Shown: positions 1 to 7,927, counted from the first letter of the stretch. The stretch is DNA of 37,248 nucleotides from Rhodospirillales bacterium (GCA_016793925.1 JAEULH010000023.1:1-37248), one strand, 5' to 3'. Translations and numbers: made by a program. Notes: a model not told the origin generated them from the letters alone.

Positions 1-21
1 AGGAAAGCGACGGAGACACGC

Positions 22-291
22 ATGTCCATTACCGCAGAGCGGAAACAGGAAGTCATTCGCGATTACGCGACCGGCACCAACGACACCGGCTCGCCGGAGG
101 TGCAGGTCGCCATTCTGAGCGAACGGATCCGCAATCTCACGGAGCACCTCAAGGTCCACAAGAAGGACTTCCACTCGCGTCGGGGCCTCCTGATGATGGT
201 CGGCCAGCGACGCCGGTTGCTCGATTACCTCAAAGACAAGGAAGCGAGCCGGTATACCGCGCTTCTCGAACGGCTGGGCCTGCGCCGCTAG
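22..291 (+). CDS. rpsO: 30S ribosomal protein S15
   Basis: Primary 16S rRNA-binding protein of the small subunit platform, needed for assembly of the central domain. The 89-residue product has the usual S15 length. It shows the typical N-terminal helix, the GSPEVQVA segment (about residues 23-30), a basic middle with [11 protein letters not shown] (about 46-56) and an arginine-rich end. A purine-rich AGGAAAG/GGAG stretch precedes the ATG. It lies 72 bp upstream of pnp, the standard rpsO-pnp arrangement in proteobacteria. The upstream neighbour is outside the window. Confidence 0.98.
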   Translation: MSITAERKQEVIRDYATGTNDTGSPEVQVAILSERIRNLTEHLKVHKKDFHSRRGLLMMVGQRRRLLDYLKDKEASRYTALLERLGLRR

Positions 292-298
292 CTCGCGG

Positions 299-329
299 CG
301 AGCGCGCCGGGATCGGCCCGTCGCGCTCG
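299..329 (+). other. rpsO-pnp intercistronic hairpin
   Basis: CGAGCGCG (299-306) and CGCGCTCG (322-329) form a perfect 8-bp stem, and the 15-nt loop can pair further through GGG and CCC. No T-run follows, so it is more likely an RNA processing or protection element than a terminator. In E. coli the same interval holds an RNase III-cleaved hairpin through which PNPase autoregulates. Function here is inferred from that precedent. Confidence 0.45.
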
Positions 330-363
330 GTCCATGCTACCCGTTTGCCAGAAAGGAAAGTTG

Positions 364-2499
364 ATGTTCAAAGAGTTCCGCAAGGACGTGCAATGGGGCG
401 GGCGCACCCTGACGCTCGAGTCGGGGAAGATTGCCCGTCAGGCGGACGGCGCTGTCCTCGCAACCTACGGCGAGACCGAGGTCCTGTGCACCATCGTCTA
501 CGAGAAGACGGCGAAGCCGGGCCAGGACTGGTTCCCGCTCTCCGTTCACTACCAGGAAAAGACGTTCGCCGCGGGCAAGATCCCGGGCGGTTTCTTCAAG
601 CGCGAGGGCCGGCCAGCCGAGAAGGAGATCCTCAGCTCGCGGCTGATCGACCGGCCGATCCGGCCGCTCTTCGCCAAGGGCTTTCGCAACGAGACGCAGA
701 TTATCTGCACCGTCCTGTCGCACGACCTGGAAAACGACCCTGACATCGTCGCCATGATCGGCACCTCGGCGGCGCTGACCCTCTCCGGCGTGCCGTTTTT
801 CGGTCCGATCGCCGGCAGTCGCGTCGGCTACATCGACGGCGCCTACGTTCTCAACCCCCGGCTCGACGAGCTTCGCGACAGCGCTCTCGATCTCGTCGTC
901 GCCGGCACGCGCGAAGGCGTGCTGATGGTCGAGTCGGAGGCCCGCGAGCTGTCCGAAGACGTGATGCTCGGGGCGGTGATGTTCGGTCACCAGGCGAACC
1001 AGCCGGTCATCGACGCCATCGTCGATCTGGCCGAGGCCTGCGCGCGCGAGCCGATCGAGCTGCCGGCGCCGACGGCGGGACTGGCGGATCTTTCCGACCG
1101 CCTGCGTGCGGACGCGGAGGAGCACCTGCGCGCGGCCTACACCGAAACCGTGAAGGCCACCCGCCGCGAAAAGGTCGCGAGCCTGAAGGCGCAAATGTCC
1201 GACGCTCTGTCCGCCGACGAAGGGATCGATCCCGAGATCATCTTCGACGGCTTCGACGACGCGTTCCGCGACCTCGAAAAGGATGTCGTGCGCCAGAGCA
1301 TTCTGAGCGAGCGCCGCCGCATCGACGGTCGCGGGCCGGCCGACATCCGGCCGATCGCCGCGGAAGTCGGCCTGCTGCCGCGGGCGCATGGCAGCGCCCT
1401 GTTTACCCGCGGCGAAACGCAGGCGCTGGTCGTAACCACCCTCGGCACGGGACAGGACGAGCAGATCATCGACGCGCTTGCCGGGGAGTTTCGCGAGCGC
1501 TTCCTGCTGCATTACAATTTCCCGCCCTACTCCGTCGGCGAAGCCGGCCGCTTCGGCTTCACCGGTCGACGCGAGGTCGGCCACGGCAAGCTCGCCTGGC
1601 GCGCGGTCCGCCCGCTGCTCCCGACCAAGGAGGCTTTCCCCTACACGATCCGGGTCGTCTCCGAGATCACCGAGTCGAACGGCTCGTCGTCGATGGCGAC
1701 CGTTTGCGGCGCCTCGCTCTCGCTGATGGACGCGGGCGTCCCGCTGCAGCGGCCGGTCGCCGGCATCGCCATGGGCCTGATCAAGGAAGGCGACGACTTC
1801 GTCGTCCTCTCCGACATCCTCGGCGACGAGGACCATCTGGGCGACATGGACTTCAAGGTCGCCGGGAGCTCCGCTGGCATTACGGCGCTGCAGATGGACA
1901 TCAAGATCACGTCGATCACCGAAGACATCATGCGCGTGGCGCTCGCGCAGGCGCGCGACGGCCGCAACCATATCCTCTCCGAGATGGCGCGAGGCATTTC
2001 GACCGCCCGCGACGCGCTCAACCGGAACGCGCCGCGCATCACCGTCATTCAGATCAACAAGGATAAGATCCGCGAGGTGATCGGACCGGGCGGCAAGATC
2101 ATCCGCGAAATCTGCGAGGTTACCGGGGCGCGGATCGACCTGGACGACGATGGCACGGTCAAGGTCGCGGCTGTCGATCAGCGCTCCGCCGACGCGGCCA
2201 TCGACTGGATCCGCAGCATCGCCGCCGAACCCGAGGTGGGGACGATCTACACGGGTAAGGTGGTCAAGACCGTCGACTTCGGCGCGTTCGTCAACTTCCT
2301 CGGGTCGCGGGACGGCCTCGTTCACATCAGCGAGATCTCCCGGGACCGGGTCAACAAGGTGACCGACGCCATCCAGGTGGGCGATACCGTGAAGGTCAAG
2401 CTCATCGGCGTCGATGATCGGGGCAAATTCAAGCTTTCGATGCGTGCGGTTGATCAGGAAACGGGCGCGGACCTGTCGCAAGCGAAGGCGACCACCTGA
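364..2499 (+). CDS. pnp: Polyribonucleotide nucleotidyltransferase (PNPase)
   Basis: Phosphate-dependent 3'-5' exoribonuclease of RNA turnover, normally a homotrimer and part of the degradosome. The product is 711 residues, the normal length. Two RNase PH-like domains fill about residues 1-550, the second with the [16 protein letters not shown]-type phosphate/RNA-binding segment. A KH domain with [11 protein letters not shown] follows near residue 573, then an S1 domain (about 624-692). I chose the ATG at 364 because AGAAAGGAAAG lies just before it and MFKEFRK is the usual N-terminus; an in-frame ATG at 334 would add ten atypical residues. It follows rpsO. Confidence 0.97.
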   Translation: MFKEFRKDVQWGGRTLTLESGKIARQADGAVLATYGETEVLCTIVYEKTAKPGQDWFPLSVHYQEKTFAAGKIPGGFFKREGRPAEKEILSSRLIDRPIRPLFAKGFRNETQIICTVLSHDLENDPDIVAMIGTSAALTLSGVPFFGPIAGSRVGYIDGAYVLNPRLDELRDSALDLVVAGTREGVLMVESEARELSEDVMLGAVMFGHQANQPVIDAIVDLAEACAREPIELPAPTAGLADLSDRLRADAEEHLRAAYTETVKATRREKVASLKAQMSDALSADEGIDPEIIFDGFDDAFRDLEKDVVRQSILSERRRIDGRGPADIRPIAAEVGLLPRAHGSALFTRGETQALVVTTLGTGQDEQIIDALAGEFRERFLLHYNFPPYSVGEAGRFGFTGRREVGHGKLAWRAVRPLLPTKEAFPYTIRVVSEITESNGSSSMATVCGASLSLMDAGVPLQRPVAGIAMGLIKEGDDFVVLSDILGDEDHLGDMDFKVAGSSAGITALQMDIKITSITEDIMRVALAQARDGRNHILSEMARGISTARDALNRNAPRITVIQINKDKIREVIGPGGKIIREICEVTGARIDLDDDGTVKVAAVDQRSADAAIDWIRSIAAEPEVGTIYTGKVVKTVDFGAFVNFLGSRDGLVHISEISRDRVNKVTDAIQVGDTVKVKLIGVDDRGKFKLSMRAVDQETGADLSQAKATT

Positions 2500-2506
2500 C
2501 GGCGTC

Positions 2507-2534
2507 GGCGAGGCGGCCGCAAGGTCGCCTCGGC
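2507..2534 (+). other. GNRA-capped hairpin after pnp
   Basis: Just past the pnp stop, 12-nt arms (2507-2518 and 2523-2534) pair with one mismatch and one G-U pair around a GCAA tetraloop. No T-run follows. It may define or protect the 3' end of pnp mRNA, or act in Rho-dependent termination. This rests on base pairing read by eye. Confidence 0.4.
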
Positions 2535-2680
2535 AAGGGGCGAACCGCCGGCCCTGCCCGTGGCCGGCGCGCCGCCAGTTTGCCCGGCGGAGTCGCCTTC
2601 CGCCGATCGGCCTATATATTGTCTGTAGGGAGGGCACGCAGCAGCTGAGCAAAGCGAGCGCGGGTCCGGTTCGCAAAACG

Positions 2681-4093
2681 ATGGGACTACTCGGTATGAA
2701 GATGCTGCAACCGTTGCTCATTTCGGGCCGCGAGGTATTGCCGATCGTGGAAGGCGGCAAGGGCGTATCGGTCTCGACCGGCCTGAGCAGTGGTTCGTTC
2801 GCGGCTACCGGGTGCGTCGGGACTTTTTCCGGGGTCAACGCCGACTTCTACGACGATGCCGGGCGTCCCGTGCCGCAGGTCTACAAGGGCAAGACGCGGC
2901 GCGAACGCTACGAGGAACTCGTCAGCTACGCCATCCGCGGCGGTATCGCCCAGGCGCGTGTCGCCCATGAGACATCCGGCGGTTACGGCCGGATCCACAT
3001 GAACGTGCTGTGGGAAGCGGCGGCAACCGCGCGCATCCTTCATGGCGTCCTGGAAGGCGCCAAGGGCCTGATCCACGGCGTCACGTGCGGCGCCGGCATG
3101 CCGTACCGGGTATCTGAAATCGCCGCCAAGTTCGACGTATTCTACTACCCGATCATATCCTCGGCGCGCGCCTTCCGCGCCCTGTGGAAGCGCGCCTACC
3201 ATCGCTACGCCGATCTTCTCGGCGGCGTCGTCTACGAGGATCCGTGGCTCGCCGGCGGCCACAACGGGCTCAGCAACTCGGAGGATCCGGCTCGACCCGA
3301 ACCTCCGTACGAGCGCGTCGTCGAACTTCGGCGGACGATGCGGGCTTGCGGACTGAACGACACGCCCATCTTTATCGCGGGCGGCGTCTGGTACCTGCGC
3401 GAGTGGGAAGACTGGATCGACAACCCCGACCTCGGTCCGATCGCTTTCCAGTACGGCACGCGTCCGGTTGTGACGAAGGAAAGCCCCGTGCCCGCGGCGT
3501 GGAAGCGCCGGCTCCTTAGCCTGAAGCCGGGCGACGTCTACCTGAACCGCTTCAGTCCCACGGGCTTCTACTCATCGGCCGTCAACAATGCCTTTATCCA
3601 TGAGTTGACGGTGCGCAACGAACGCCAGGTTGCCTATACGCGCGAGCCGGTCGGCGAGCACACCGAGGGACTGGCCATGGGCGCGCGCGGGCGCCAAGTC
3701 TATCTTACGCCCGCGGACAGCAAGCGCGTCGCCGTCTGGGTCGCGGCCGGCTTCACCGAGCCGATGAAAACGCCCGATTCGACGCTGATCTTCGTCACCC
3801 CCGAGAAGTCGGCGGAGATCCGCGTCGATCAGCAATCGTGCATGGGTTGCCTCAGCGCCTGCCGCTTCAGCAACTGGTCGGAGGGAGAGACCGGTACCAC
3901 CGGCAAAATTGCCGACCCCCGCTCATTCTGCATTCAGAAGACCCTGCAGAACATCGTTCACGACGGCAATGTCGAGAACAACCTGATGTTTGCCGGCCAC
4001 AATGCCTACCGATTCAGCAAGGATCCGTTCTACGCTGACGGCTTCATTCCCTCGGTGAAGCAGCTCGTCGAACGCATCCAAACCGGCGACTGA
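2681..4093 (+). CDS. Nitronate monooxygenase-like flavin oxidoreductase
   Basis: This resembles the 2-nitropropane dioxygenase/nitronate monooxygenase TIM-barrel flavoproteins, which bind FMN and oxidise small substrates. The true substrate is unknown. About 470 residues are encoded. Visible features are a GVTCGAGMPYR loop, GGHNGLSNSEDP and FIAGGVW segments fitting FMN/phosphate contacts, and a Cys-rich C-terminal part with CMGCLSACRFSNW and a later SFCIQ. The start is uncertain: ATG 2681 or ATG 2696 both suit. A strong AGGGAGGG at 2627-2634 is too far from either but 10 nt before an in-frame CTG at 2645. A TATATATT tract near 2613-2620 may belong to its promoter. It lies between pnp and irr with gaps of 181 and 125 bp. 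Confidence 0.8.
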   Translation: MGLLGMKMLQPLLISGREVLPIVEGGKGVSVSTGLSSGSFAATGCVGTFSGVNADFYDDAGRPVPQVYKGKTRRERYEELVSYAIRGGIAQARVAHETSGGYGRIHMNVLWEAAATARILHGVLEGAKGLIHGVTCGAGMPYRVSEIAAKFDVFYYPIISSARAFRALWKRAYHRYADLLGGVVYEDPWLAGGHNGLSNSEDPARPEPPYERVVELRRTMRACGLNDTPIFIAGGVWYLREWEDWIDNPDLGPIAFQYGTRPVVTKESPVPAAWKRRLLSLKPGDVYLNRFSPTGFYSSAVNNAFIHELTVRNERQVAYTREPVGEHTEGLAMGARGRQVYLTPADSKRVAVWVAAGFTEPMKTPDSTLIFVTPEKSAEIRVDQQSCMGCLSACRFSNWSEGETGTTGKIADPRSFCIQKTLQNIVHDGNVENNLMFAGHNAYRFSKDPFYADGFIPSVKQLVERIQTGD

Positions 4094-4182
4094 CGCCGCG
4101 CAGCCGGCAACGGCGGCGCCCAGGGCCTGTTGTCCATCGGCCTCTGTCGAACCGCCGGATTGCTTTGCTGCGGCAAAACGCG

Positions 4183-4218
4183 TTGTCGCGATGCTCATCG
4201 CGACATATATTTTGCGGC
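4183..4218 (+). promoter_or_regulatory. irr promoter, apparently leaderless
   Basis: TTGTCG (4183-4188) and TATATT (4206-4211) match -35 and -10 elements with a 17-bp spacer. Transcription would begin about 4218-4219, which is the ATG of irr. No Shine-Dalgarno sequence is seen before that ATG, so a leaderless message is the simplest reading. The spacer is filled by a perfect dyad listed separately. Confidence 0.5.
4184..4205. promoter_or_regulatory. Perfect 10-bp inverted repeat in the irr promoter
   Basis: TGTCGCGATG (4184-4193) and CATCGCGACA (4196-4205) are exact reverse complements separated by CT. The dyad overlaps the end of the -35 and runs to the base before the -10, where a bound protein would block RNA polymerase. 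It does not resemble an AT-rich Fur or Irr box, so a different regulator is likely. As it would be untranscribed, an RNA hairpin role is unlikely. Confidence 0.55.
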
Positions 4219-4635
4219 ATGTCCAGCGAACGCCCTTACGCCCAGGCTCTTGAACGCCTCCGTTGCGTCGACCTTCGACCGACCCGGCAGCGGTTGGCGC
4301 TGGCGCGCCTGCTGTTTGAGACGCCGCATCGGCACGTAACCGCAGAACGGTTGCACGAAGAGGCCGTCGCGGCCGGCGTCCAGGTGTCGCTGGCCACGGT
4401 CTACAATACGCTGCACCAGTTCACGGAAGCGGGAATGCTGCGTGAGATCGTCGTCGACTCCGGGCGGTCCTACTTCGACACGAACACCAGCGAGCACCAC
4501 CACTTCTTCCACGAAAACTCGAGCCGTCTCGAGGACATTCCGGCCGGCGACGTGGTCGTCGCGGAGGTACCCTCTCCGCCGGACGGCACCCGTATCAGCC
4601 GCGTTGACGTGATCGTCCGCCTCTCCGGCGAATGA
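4219..4635 (+). CDS. irr: Iron response regulator Irr (Fur family)
   Basis: Fur-superfamily DNA-binding protein. In alphaproteobacteria Irr senses iron through haem and acts mainly under iron limitation on ICE/Irr boxes. The 138-residue product has the winged-helix segment LRPTRQRLALARLLFE (about 19-34), the recognition region VSLATVYNTLHQF, and the histidine-rich HHHFFHENSSRLEDIP typical of Irr. It lacks the CxxC zinc motifs usual in canonical Fur, and no Cys occurs after the HHH motif, which separates Irr from Fur and Zur. Cys16 is the only visible Cys. The next gene downstream, rubrerythrin, has an Irr-type box in its promoter. Confidence 0.88.
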   Translation: MSSERPYAQALERLRCVDLRPTRQRLALARLLFETPHRHVTAERLHEEAVAAGVQVSLATVYNTLHQFTEAGMLREIVVDSGRSYFDTNTSEHHHFFHENSSRLEDIPAGDVVVAEVPSPPDGTRISRVDVIVRLSGE

Positions 4636-4644
4636 TTATCATTC
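4630..4644. promoter_or_regulatory. Fur-like 7-1-7 dyad overlapping the irr stop codon
   Basis: GAATGAT-T-ATCATTC is a perfect 7-bp inverted repeat with a one-base centre and contains the ATGAT/ATCAT core of Fur-family operators. It overlaps the irr stop codon TGA (4633-4635) and lies 40 bp upstream of the rubrerythrin -35. It could bind a Fur/Mur protein at the operon promoter. The assignment rests on pattern match only. Confidence 0.5.
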
Positions 4645-4659
4645 AATGAGATAGCGCTC

Positions 4660-4680
4660 TTTTTAGAACTTATCTAAAAA
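4660..4680. promoter_or_regulatory. Irr box (iron control element)
   Basis: TTTTTAGA (4660-4667) and TCTAAAAA (4673-4680) form a perfect 8-bp inverted repeat around ACTTA. This matches the known ICE/Irr-box form, TTTAGA with TCTAAA arms. It ends 3 bp before the -35 of the rubrerythrin promoter and lies 25 bp past the irr stop. In other alphaproteobacteria, sites upstream of the -35 can activate while overlapping sites repress, so the sign of control here is open. Confidence 0.72.
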
Positions 4681-4683
4681 ACG

Positions 4684-4711
4684 TTGACAGCCTGCCCCGG
4701 TGGCTTATGCT
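4684..4711 (+). promoter_or_regulatory. Promoter of the rubrerythrin operon
   Basis: TTGACA (4684-4689, perfect) and TATGCT (4706-4711, 4 of 6) are 16 bp apart. The predicted start near 4718 gives a leader of about 60 nt ending in GGGAGA (4768-4773), six bases before the rubrerythrin ATG. The Irr box abuts the -35. Confidence 0.55.
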
Positions 4712-4779
4712 GCTTGAGGGAAGCGACGGCCGTGCGTCGTCGTCATTCCCGAAACGACAGCTTTCACGGGAGAACAATA

Positions 4780-5199
4780 ATGGCTGAACTCAAAGGGTCG
4801 AAGACAGAGGACAACCTCAAGGAGGCCTTCGCGGGCGAGTCGCAGGCAAACCGCCGCTATCTGTATTTTGCGCAAAAGGCGGATGTCGAGGGCTACAACG
4901 ACGTCGCGACGGTCTTCCGGTCGACCGCCGAGGGCGAAACCGGTCACGCGCACGGACATCTCGAGTTTCTCGAGAAGGTCGGCGATCCGGCGACGGGCCT
5001 GCCGATCGGGGGCACCCCGATGAACCTCAAAGCGGCGATCGCCGGCGAGACGCACGAGTACACCGACATGTACCCGGGAATGGCCAGAACCGCCCGCGAC
5101 GAGGGTTTCGAGGAGATTGCCGACTGGTTCGAGACGCTGGCGAAGGCGGAGCGCTCGCACGCCGGGCGGTTCCAGAAGGCCCTCGACTCGATGGACTAA
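4780..5199 (+). CDS. Rubrerythrin, short form without rubredoxin domain
   Basis: A cytoplasmic ferritin-like diiron protein; relatives reduce hydrogen peroxide or handle iron. The 139 residues hold one four-helix bundle with the diiron ligand pattern: Glu20, Glu53-x2-His56, Glu90/Glu93 and Glu124-x2-His127. There is no cysteine pair and no C-terminal rubredoxin domain, so it needs an external electron donor. GGGAGA lies six bases before the ATG. It is the first gene of a likely operon with the Fe-S protein and DUF3501 protein downstream, under an Irr-type promoter. Peroxide defence under changing iron is the inferred role; iron storage is an alternative. Confidence 0.92.
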   Translation: MAELKGSKTEDNLKEAFAGESQANRRYLYFAQKADVEGYNDVATVFRSTAEGETGHAHGHLEFLEKVGDPATGLPIGGTPMNLKAAIAGETHEYTDMYPGMARTARDEGFEEIADWFETLAKAERSHAGRFQKALDSMD

Positions 5200-5270
5200 A
5201 GCGCGTCCGTGGCAGGAAACGTCACGGAAGACTGAAGATCAGGCGGCGCGAACACGCGATAAGAAGGTTT

Positions 5271-5300
5271 GCGAGGGGCCGATAGCATCGGCCGCCTCGC
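5271..5300 (+). other. Strong intra-operon hairpin
   Basis: GCGAGGGGCCGAT (5271-5283) pairs with ATCGGCCGCCTCGC (5287-5300) over 13 bp with one bulged G and an AGC loop. No T-run follows. It lies in the 156-bp gap between rubrerythrin and the Fe-S gene, where it could protect the upstream message or attenuate readthrough and lower expression of the distal genes. That role is inference. Confidence 0.5.
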
Positions 5301-5355
5301 AGCGAGCGAATCGGACCGCGCCGTCGTTTCTGGCCTCTGAAGAGCGGGAGCGAAC

Positions 5356-6693
5356 ATGCGGGAAGGCGGCCTGGACGCGCCGACACGTCACCCTATTGCG
5401 TGGCGGGACGATGATTTCTACGACAGCGAGAAGATCGACGCCGAGTTGCGGCGGGTCTTCGACATTTGCCACGGCTGTCGGCGCTGTTTCAATCTGTGCG
5501 ACAGCTTCCCACGACTGTTCGACCTGATCGACGAGTCCGAAAGCGGCGAGCTCGACACCGTCGACAGTGCCGGGTTCAAGCCGGTCGTCGACGCGTGCAC
5601 GCTGTGCGACATGTGCTTCATGACGAAATGTCCGTACGTACCGCCGCACGCGTTCGACCTCGACTTTCCGCACCTGATGCTGCGCTACCGGGCGGCGGAG
5701 CACCGCGCGGGCCAACCCGGTTTCGTCAAGCGGCAGCTCATCGAGACCGATCGCAACGGCAAGCTTGCAAGGTATGCGGCGCCGGTCGCCAACTGGGCGA
5801 GCAGGTGCGGCAACACCCTGACCCGCCCGCCGCTGGAGAAAGTCGCCGGCGTGCATCGCGACGCTCATCTGCCGGAGTACCACGGCCGGACCTTCACCGC
5901 CCGCGCGCGCTCGGCTGCCCCAAGCGTGAACCGCGAGGCGCCGGCCAACGGCCGCAAGGCGGTCATCTATGCGACCTGCTTCATCAATTACAACAATCCC
6001 GATGTCGGCGTCGCGGCCCTCAACGTGCTCGCCCGCAACGGCGTCGAGACGGAGGTTGTCTACCCCGGCTGCTGCGGCATGCCGCAGCTCGAGTACGGCG
6101 ATCTCGCCCGCGTCGCGGCCGACGCTAAACGCGTCGCCGCAGAGATGCGGCCGTGGATCGACAAGGGCTACGACGTCATTTCGCTCGTGCCGTCGTGCAG
6201 CCTGATGATGAAATTCGAGTGGCCGCTGCTCGAGCCGGACGACGAGAACGTCCGGGCGCTGAGCCGGGCGACCTACGACGCCGCCGAGTACGTCGTCGAC
6301 ATTGCCCGCAAGGAGGGTCTGGCGGACGGCATGAAGCCGCTCGCCGGCGGCGTCACCGTCCACATCGCCTGCCATGCCCGGGCGCAGAACATGGGCGCGA
6401 AGGCCGCGGACATGCTGAGGCTTCTGCCGGAGACCGAGATCAAGGTCATCGAGCGCTGCTCCGGCCACGGCGGATCCTGGGGCGTGATGAAGGAAAATTT
6501 CGAGATCGCCCTGAAGGTCGGCAAGCCCGTTGCCCGGCAGGCCCTCGACAACAAGCTCGGGTTCGTCGTCTCCGAATGCCCGCTGGCGCGCGACCATATC
6601 GTCCAGGGCATGGACCGCGCCGCCGAGAGTCCCGTCGATGTCCAGCCGGTGGTGCACCCCATCCAGATCATTGCCCGCGCCTACGGGGCGTAG
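5356..6693 (+). CDS. HdrD/GlpC-like Fe-S oxidoreductase with two CCG-type domains
   Basis: Related to heterodisulfide reductase subunit D and GlpC, which pass electrons through Fe-S clusters. The 445 residues open with two four-Cys motifs: Cys38, 41, 44, 48 and Cys81, 84, 87, 92, the latter with an x4 last gap instead of the usual x3. Two CCG-type domains follow: one with ATCFINYNN, YPGCCGMPQLEYG and VPSCSLMM, the other with IACHARAQN, ERCSGHGGSWG and SECPLARDH, in which CSG replaces CCG. There is no signal peptide or membrane span, so it is soluble. GGGAG precedes the ATG. It lies between rubrerythrin and DUF3501 and is a plausible electron donor to the rubrerythrin. The reaction is unknown. 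Confidence 0.85.
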   Translation: MREGGLDAPTRHPIAWRDDDFYDSEKIDAELRRVFDICHGCRRCFNLCDSFPRLFDLIDESESGELDTVDSAGFKPVVDACTLCDMCFMTKCPYVPPHAFDLDFPHLMLRYRAAEHRAGQPGFVKRQLIETDRNGKLARYAAPVANWASRCGNTLTRPPLEKVAGVHRDAHLPEYHGRTFTARARSAAPSVNREAPANGRKAVIYATCFINYNNPDVGVAALNVLARNGVETEVVYPGCCGMPQLEYGDLARVAADAKRVAAEMRPWIDKGYDVISLVPSCSLMMKFEWPLLEPDDENVRALSRATYDAAEYVVDIARKEGLADGMKPLAGGVTVHIACHARAQNMGAKAADMLRLLPETEIKVIERCSGHGGSWGVMKENFEIALKVGKPVARQALDNKLGFVVSECPLARDHIVQGMDRAAESPVDVQPVVHPIQIIARAYGA

Positions 6694-6714
6694 CCAACCA
6701 TGCGCGAGGAAGCC

Positions 6715-7305
6715 ATGCCAGCCAAAACCGAGATCACACGCGCGGACCTCATGCCGATGGCTGAGTACGGCCGCGTCCGCGACGAGCGCCGTCGACAGAT
6801 GGCGACGATGAAGCGTCCGCGCCGGGTGGCGGTCGGTCCGGATGCGGCCTTCTACTTCGAGAACTACGACACCATGCTCTATCAGGTGCATGAGATGCTG
6901 TTCGTCGAGCGGGGCGGAGAGGCGCAGATCGAAGACGAGTTGCGCGCCTACAATCCCCTGATCCCTGACGGGCGAACGCTTGTCGCGACGTTCATGATCG
7001 AGATCGACAACCCGGACAGGCGAGCAAAGGTGCTCCGCGAGCTGGCCGGTATCGAGACCTGCATCAGCCTCGTCATCGGCGACATGCGGGTCGCGGCGAT
7101 CTCCGACGACGATGCGGAGCGCACGACCGCGGATGGAAAGACCTCGTCGGTGCACTTCGTCCGCTTCCTCTTCACGCCCGAGCAGATCCGGGCGTTCAAG
7201 GCCGACGGCGCCCGCGTTCTGCTCTCCATCGAGCACCCCAACTACACCCACATGGCGGCGCTCTCGGACGCGACCCGGCAGGCGCTCGGCGACGACTTCG
7301 CCTGA
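6715..7305 (+). CDS. DUF3501 family protein
   Basis: I recognise this as DUF3501, a family of unknown function. The 196-residue protein is soluble and lacks cysteines, so it probably carries no Fe-S cluster itself. Notable conserved-looking parts are VGPDAAFYFENYDTMLYQVHEML (first half, given here only as the region about residues 37-59), an acidic middle, and VHFVRFLFTP followed by LSIEHPNY near the end. ATG 6715 is preferred over ATG 6700 because GAGGAA sits five bases before it. It starts 21 bp after the Fe-S gene and ends the operon. A partner or accessory role to the Fe-S oxidoreductase and rubrerythrin is inferred from linkage only. Confidence 0.82.
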   Translation: MPAKTEITRADLMPMAEYGRVRDERRRQMATMKRPRRVAVGPDAAFYFENYDTMLYQVHEMLFVERGGEAQIEDELRAYNPLIPDGRTLVATFMIEIDNPDRRAKVLRELAGIETCISLVIGDMRVAAISDDDAERTTADGKTSSVHFVRFLFTPEQIRAFKADGARVLLSIEHPNYTHMAALSDATRQALGDDFA

Positions 7306-7344
7306 AGCCGGCGTCTCCGAAGCTCGCGGGCTTGCGGCCACGGC

Positions 7345-7363
7345 GGCGGAGGCCGCCTCCGCC
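7345..7363. terminator. Hairpin between convergent genes
   Basis: GGCGGAGG (7345-7352) and CCTCCGCC (7356-7363) form a perfect 8-bp stem with a 3-nt loop between the stops of the DUF3501 gene (plus) and the SH3 gene (minus). No T-run is present on either strand, so termination ability is uncertain. Confidence 0.35.
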
Positions 7364-7393
7364 AGGGCGCCGGCGCAGGCAGGAGGTCTCGGC

Positions 7394-7867
7394 TCAGTCG
7401 ACCGTTTCGCCCTTCTGGATCCCCCAGATGTGCACGCGGGGGGCCCACCCGCGCATGCCGTCAACCTCGATCTGGCACCATGGCGTTCCCTTCGGGCAGC
7501 GGAGCAGGCGGGCGACGACGCCTGTTTCGGCGGTCGCGACCACCGCACTGGCGTCGCTGGGCTTTTTTCGCAGGGACTGGACGCCGTCGATGACGATGAC
7601 CGTCCGCTGCGTACTCAGCATGTTGGAGTGAACCCAGCCCTCCTCGCCCTGCCAGTCGCGGACGTGCCGCCAGACGTCGAACTCGGCGGTGATTTCGAGC
7701 GGCAGACCTGGGCGATGATAAACCCAGGCGATCGGGTACTGCTCGCCGGGACCGACGCGAAGGTTGACCTCGCTGGCGCGCAGGCTGGCGTAGCGGGACA
7801 CGGAGGTCTGGGTCGATGCGGCGCTTGCCGCATTCAGTCCGGCCAGAAGGCTGGCGCAAAGAAGCAA
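7394..7867 (-). CDS. Secreted SH3-domain protein
   Basis: Two tandem bacterial SH3 (SH3_4-like) repeats follow an export signal. Repeat 1 runs from about residue 33 (VNLRVGPGEQYPIAWVY) to the NMLSTQR region; repeat 2 starts near SLRKKPSDAS and ends with GWAPRVHIWG. Such proteins sit in the periplasm or envelope and may bind peptidoglycan or regulate wall enzymes; the exact role is unknown. The only standard in-frame start is TTG 7867, giving 157 residues and a hydrophobic LLCASLLAGLNAASA stretch that lacks a basic n-region. A GTG at 7895 in the next frame would supply MRLFH if one base were removed, so a frameshift near 7880 is possible. It converges with the DUF3501 gene. Confidence 0.75.
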   Translation of the reverse strand: MLLCASLLAGLNAASAASTQTSVSRYASLRASEVNLRVGPGEQYPIAWVYHRPGLPLEITAEFDVWRHVRDWQGEEGWVHSNMLSTQRTVIVIDGVQSLRKKPSDASAVVATAETGVVARLLRCPKGTPWCQIEVDGMRGWAPRVHIWGIQKGETVD

Positions 7868-7927
7868 GACGCGAATAAGAATGGAACAACCTCACAGACA
7901 GTATGCGGTGACAATGCCGGGCTGCCG

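Noticed and set aside
337-2838. An 833-codon minus-strand open frame opposite pnp
   Set aside because: It mirrors the strong pnp coding frame and has the Arg/Asp/Val-rich make-up of an antisense shadow in GC-rich DNA.
5239-7548. A 769-codon minus-strand open frame
   Set aside because: Shadow of the Fe-S and DUF3501 genes; no domain recognised, and composition is that of an antisense frame.
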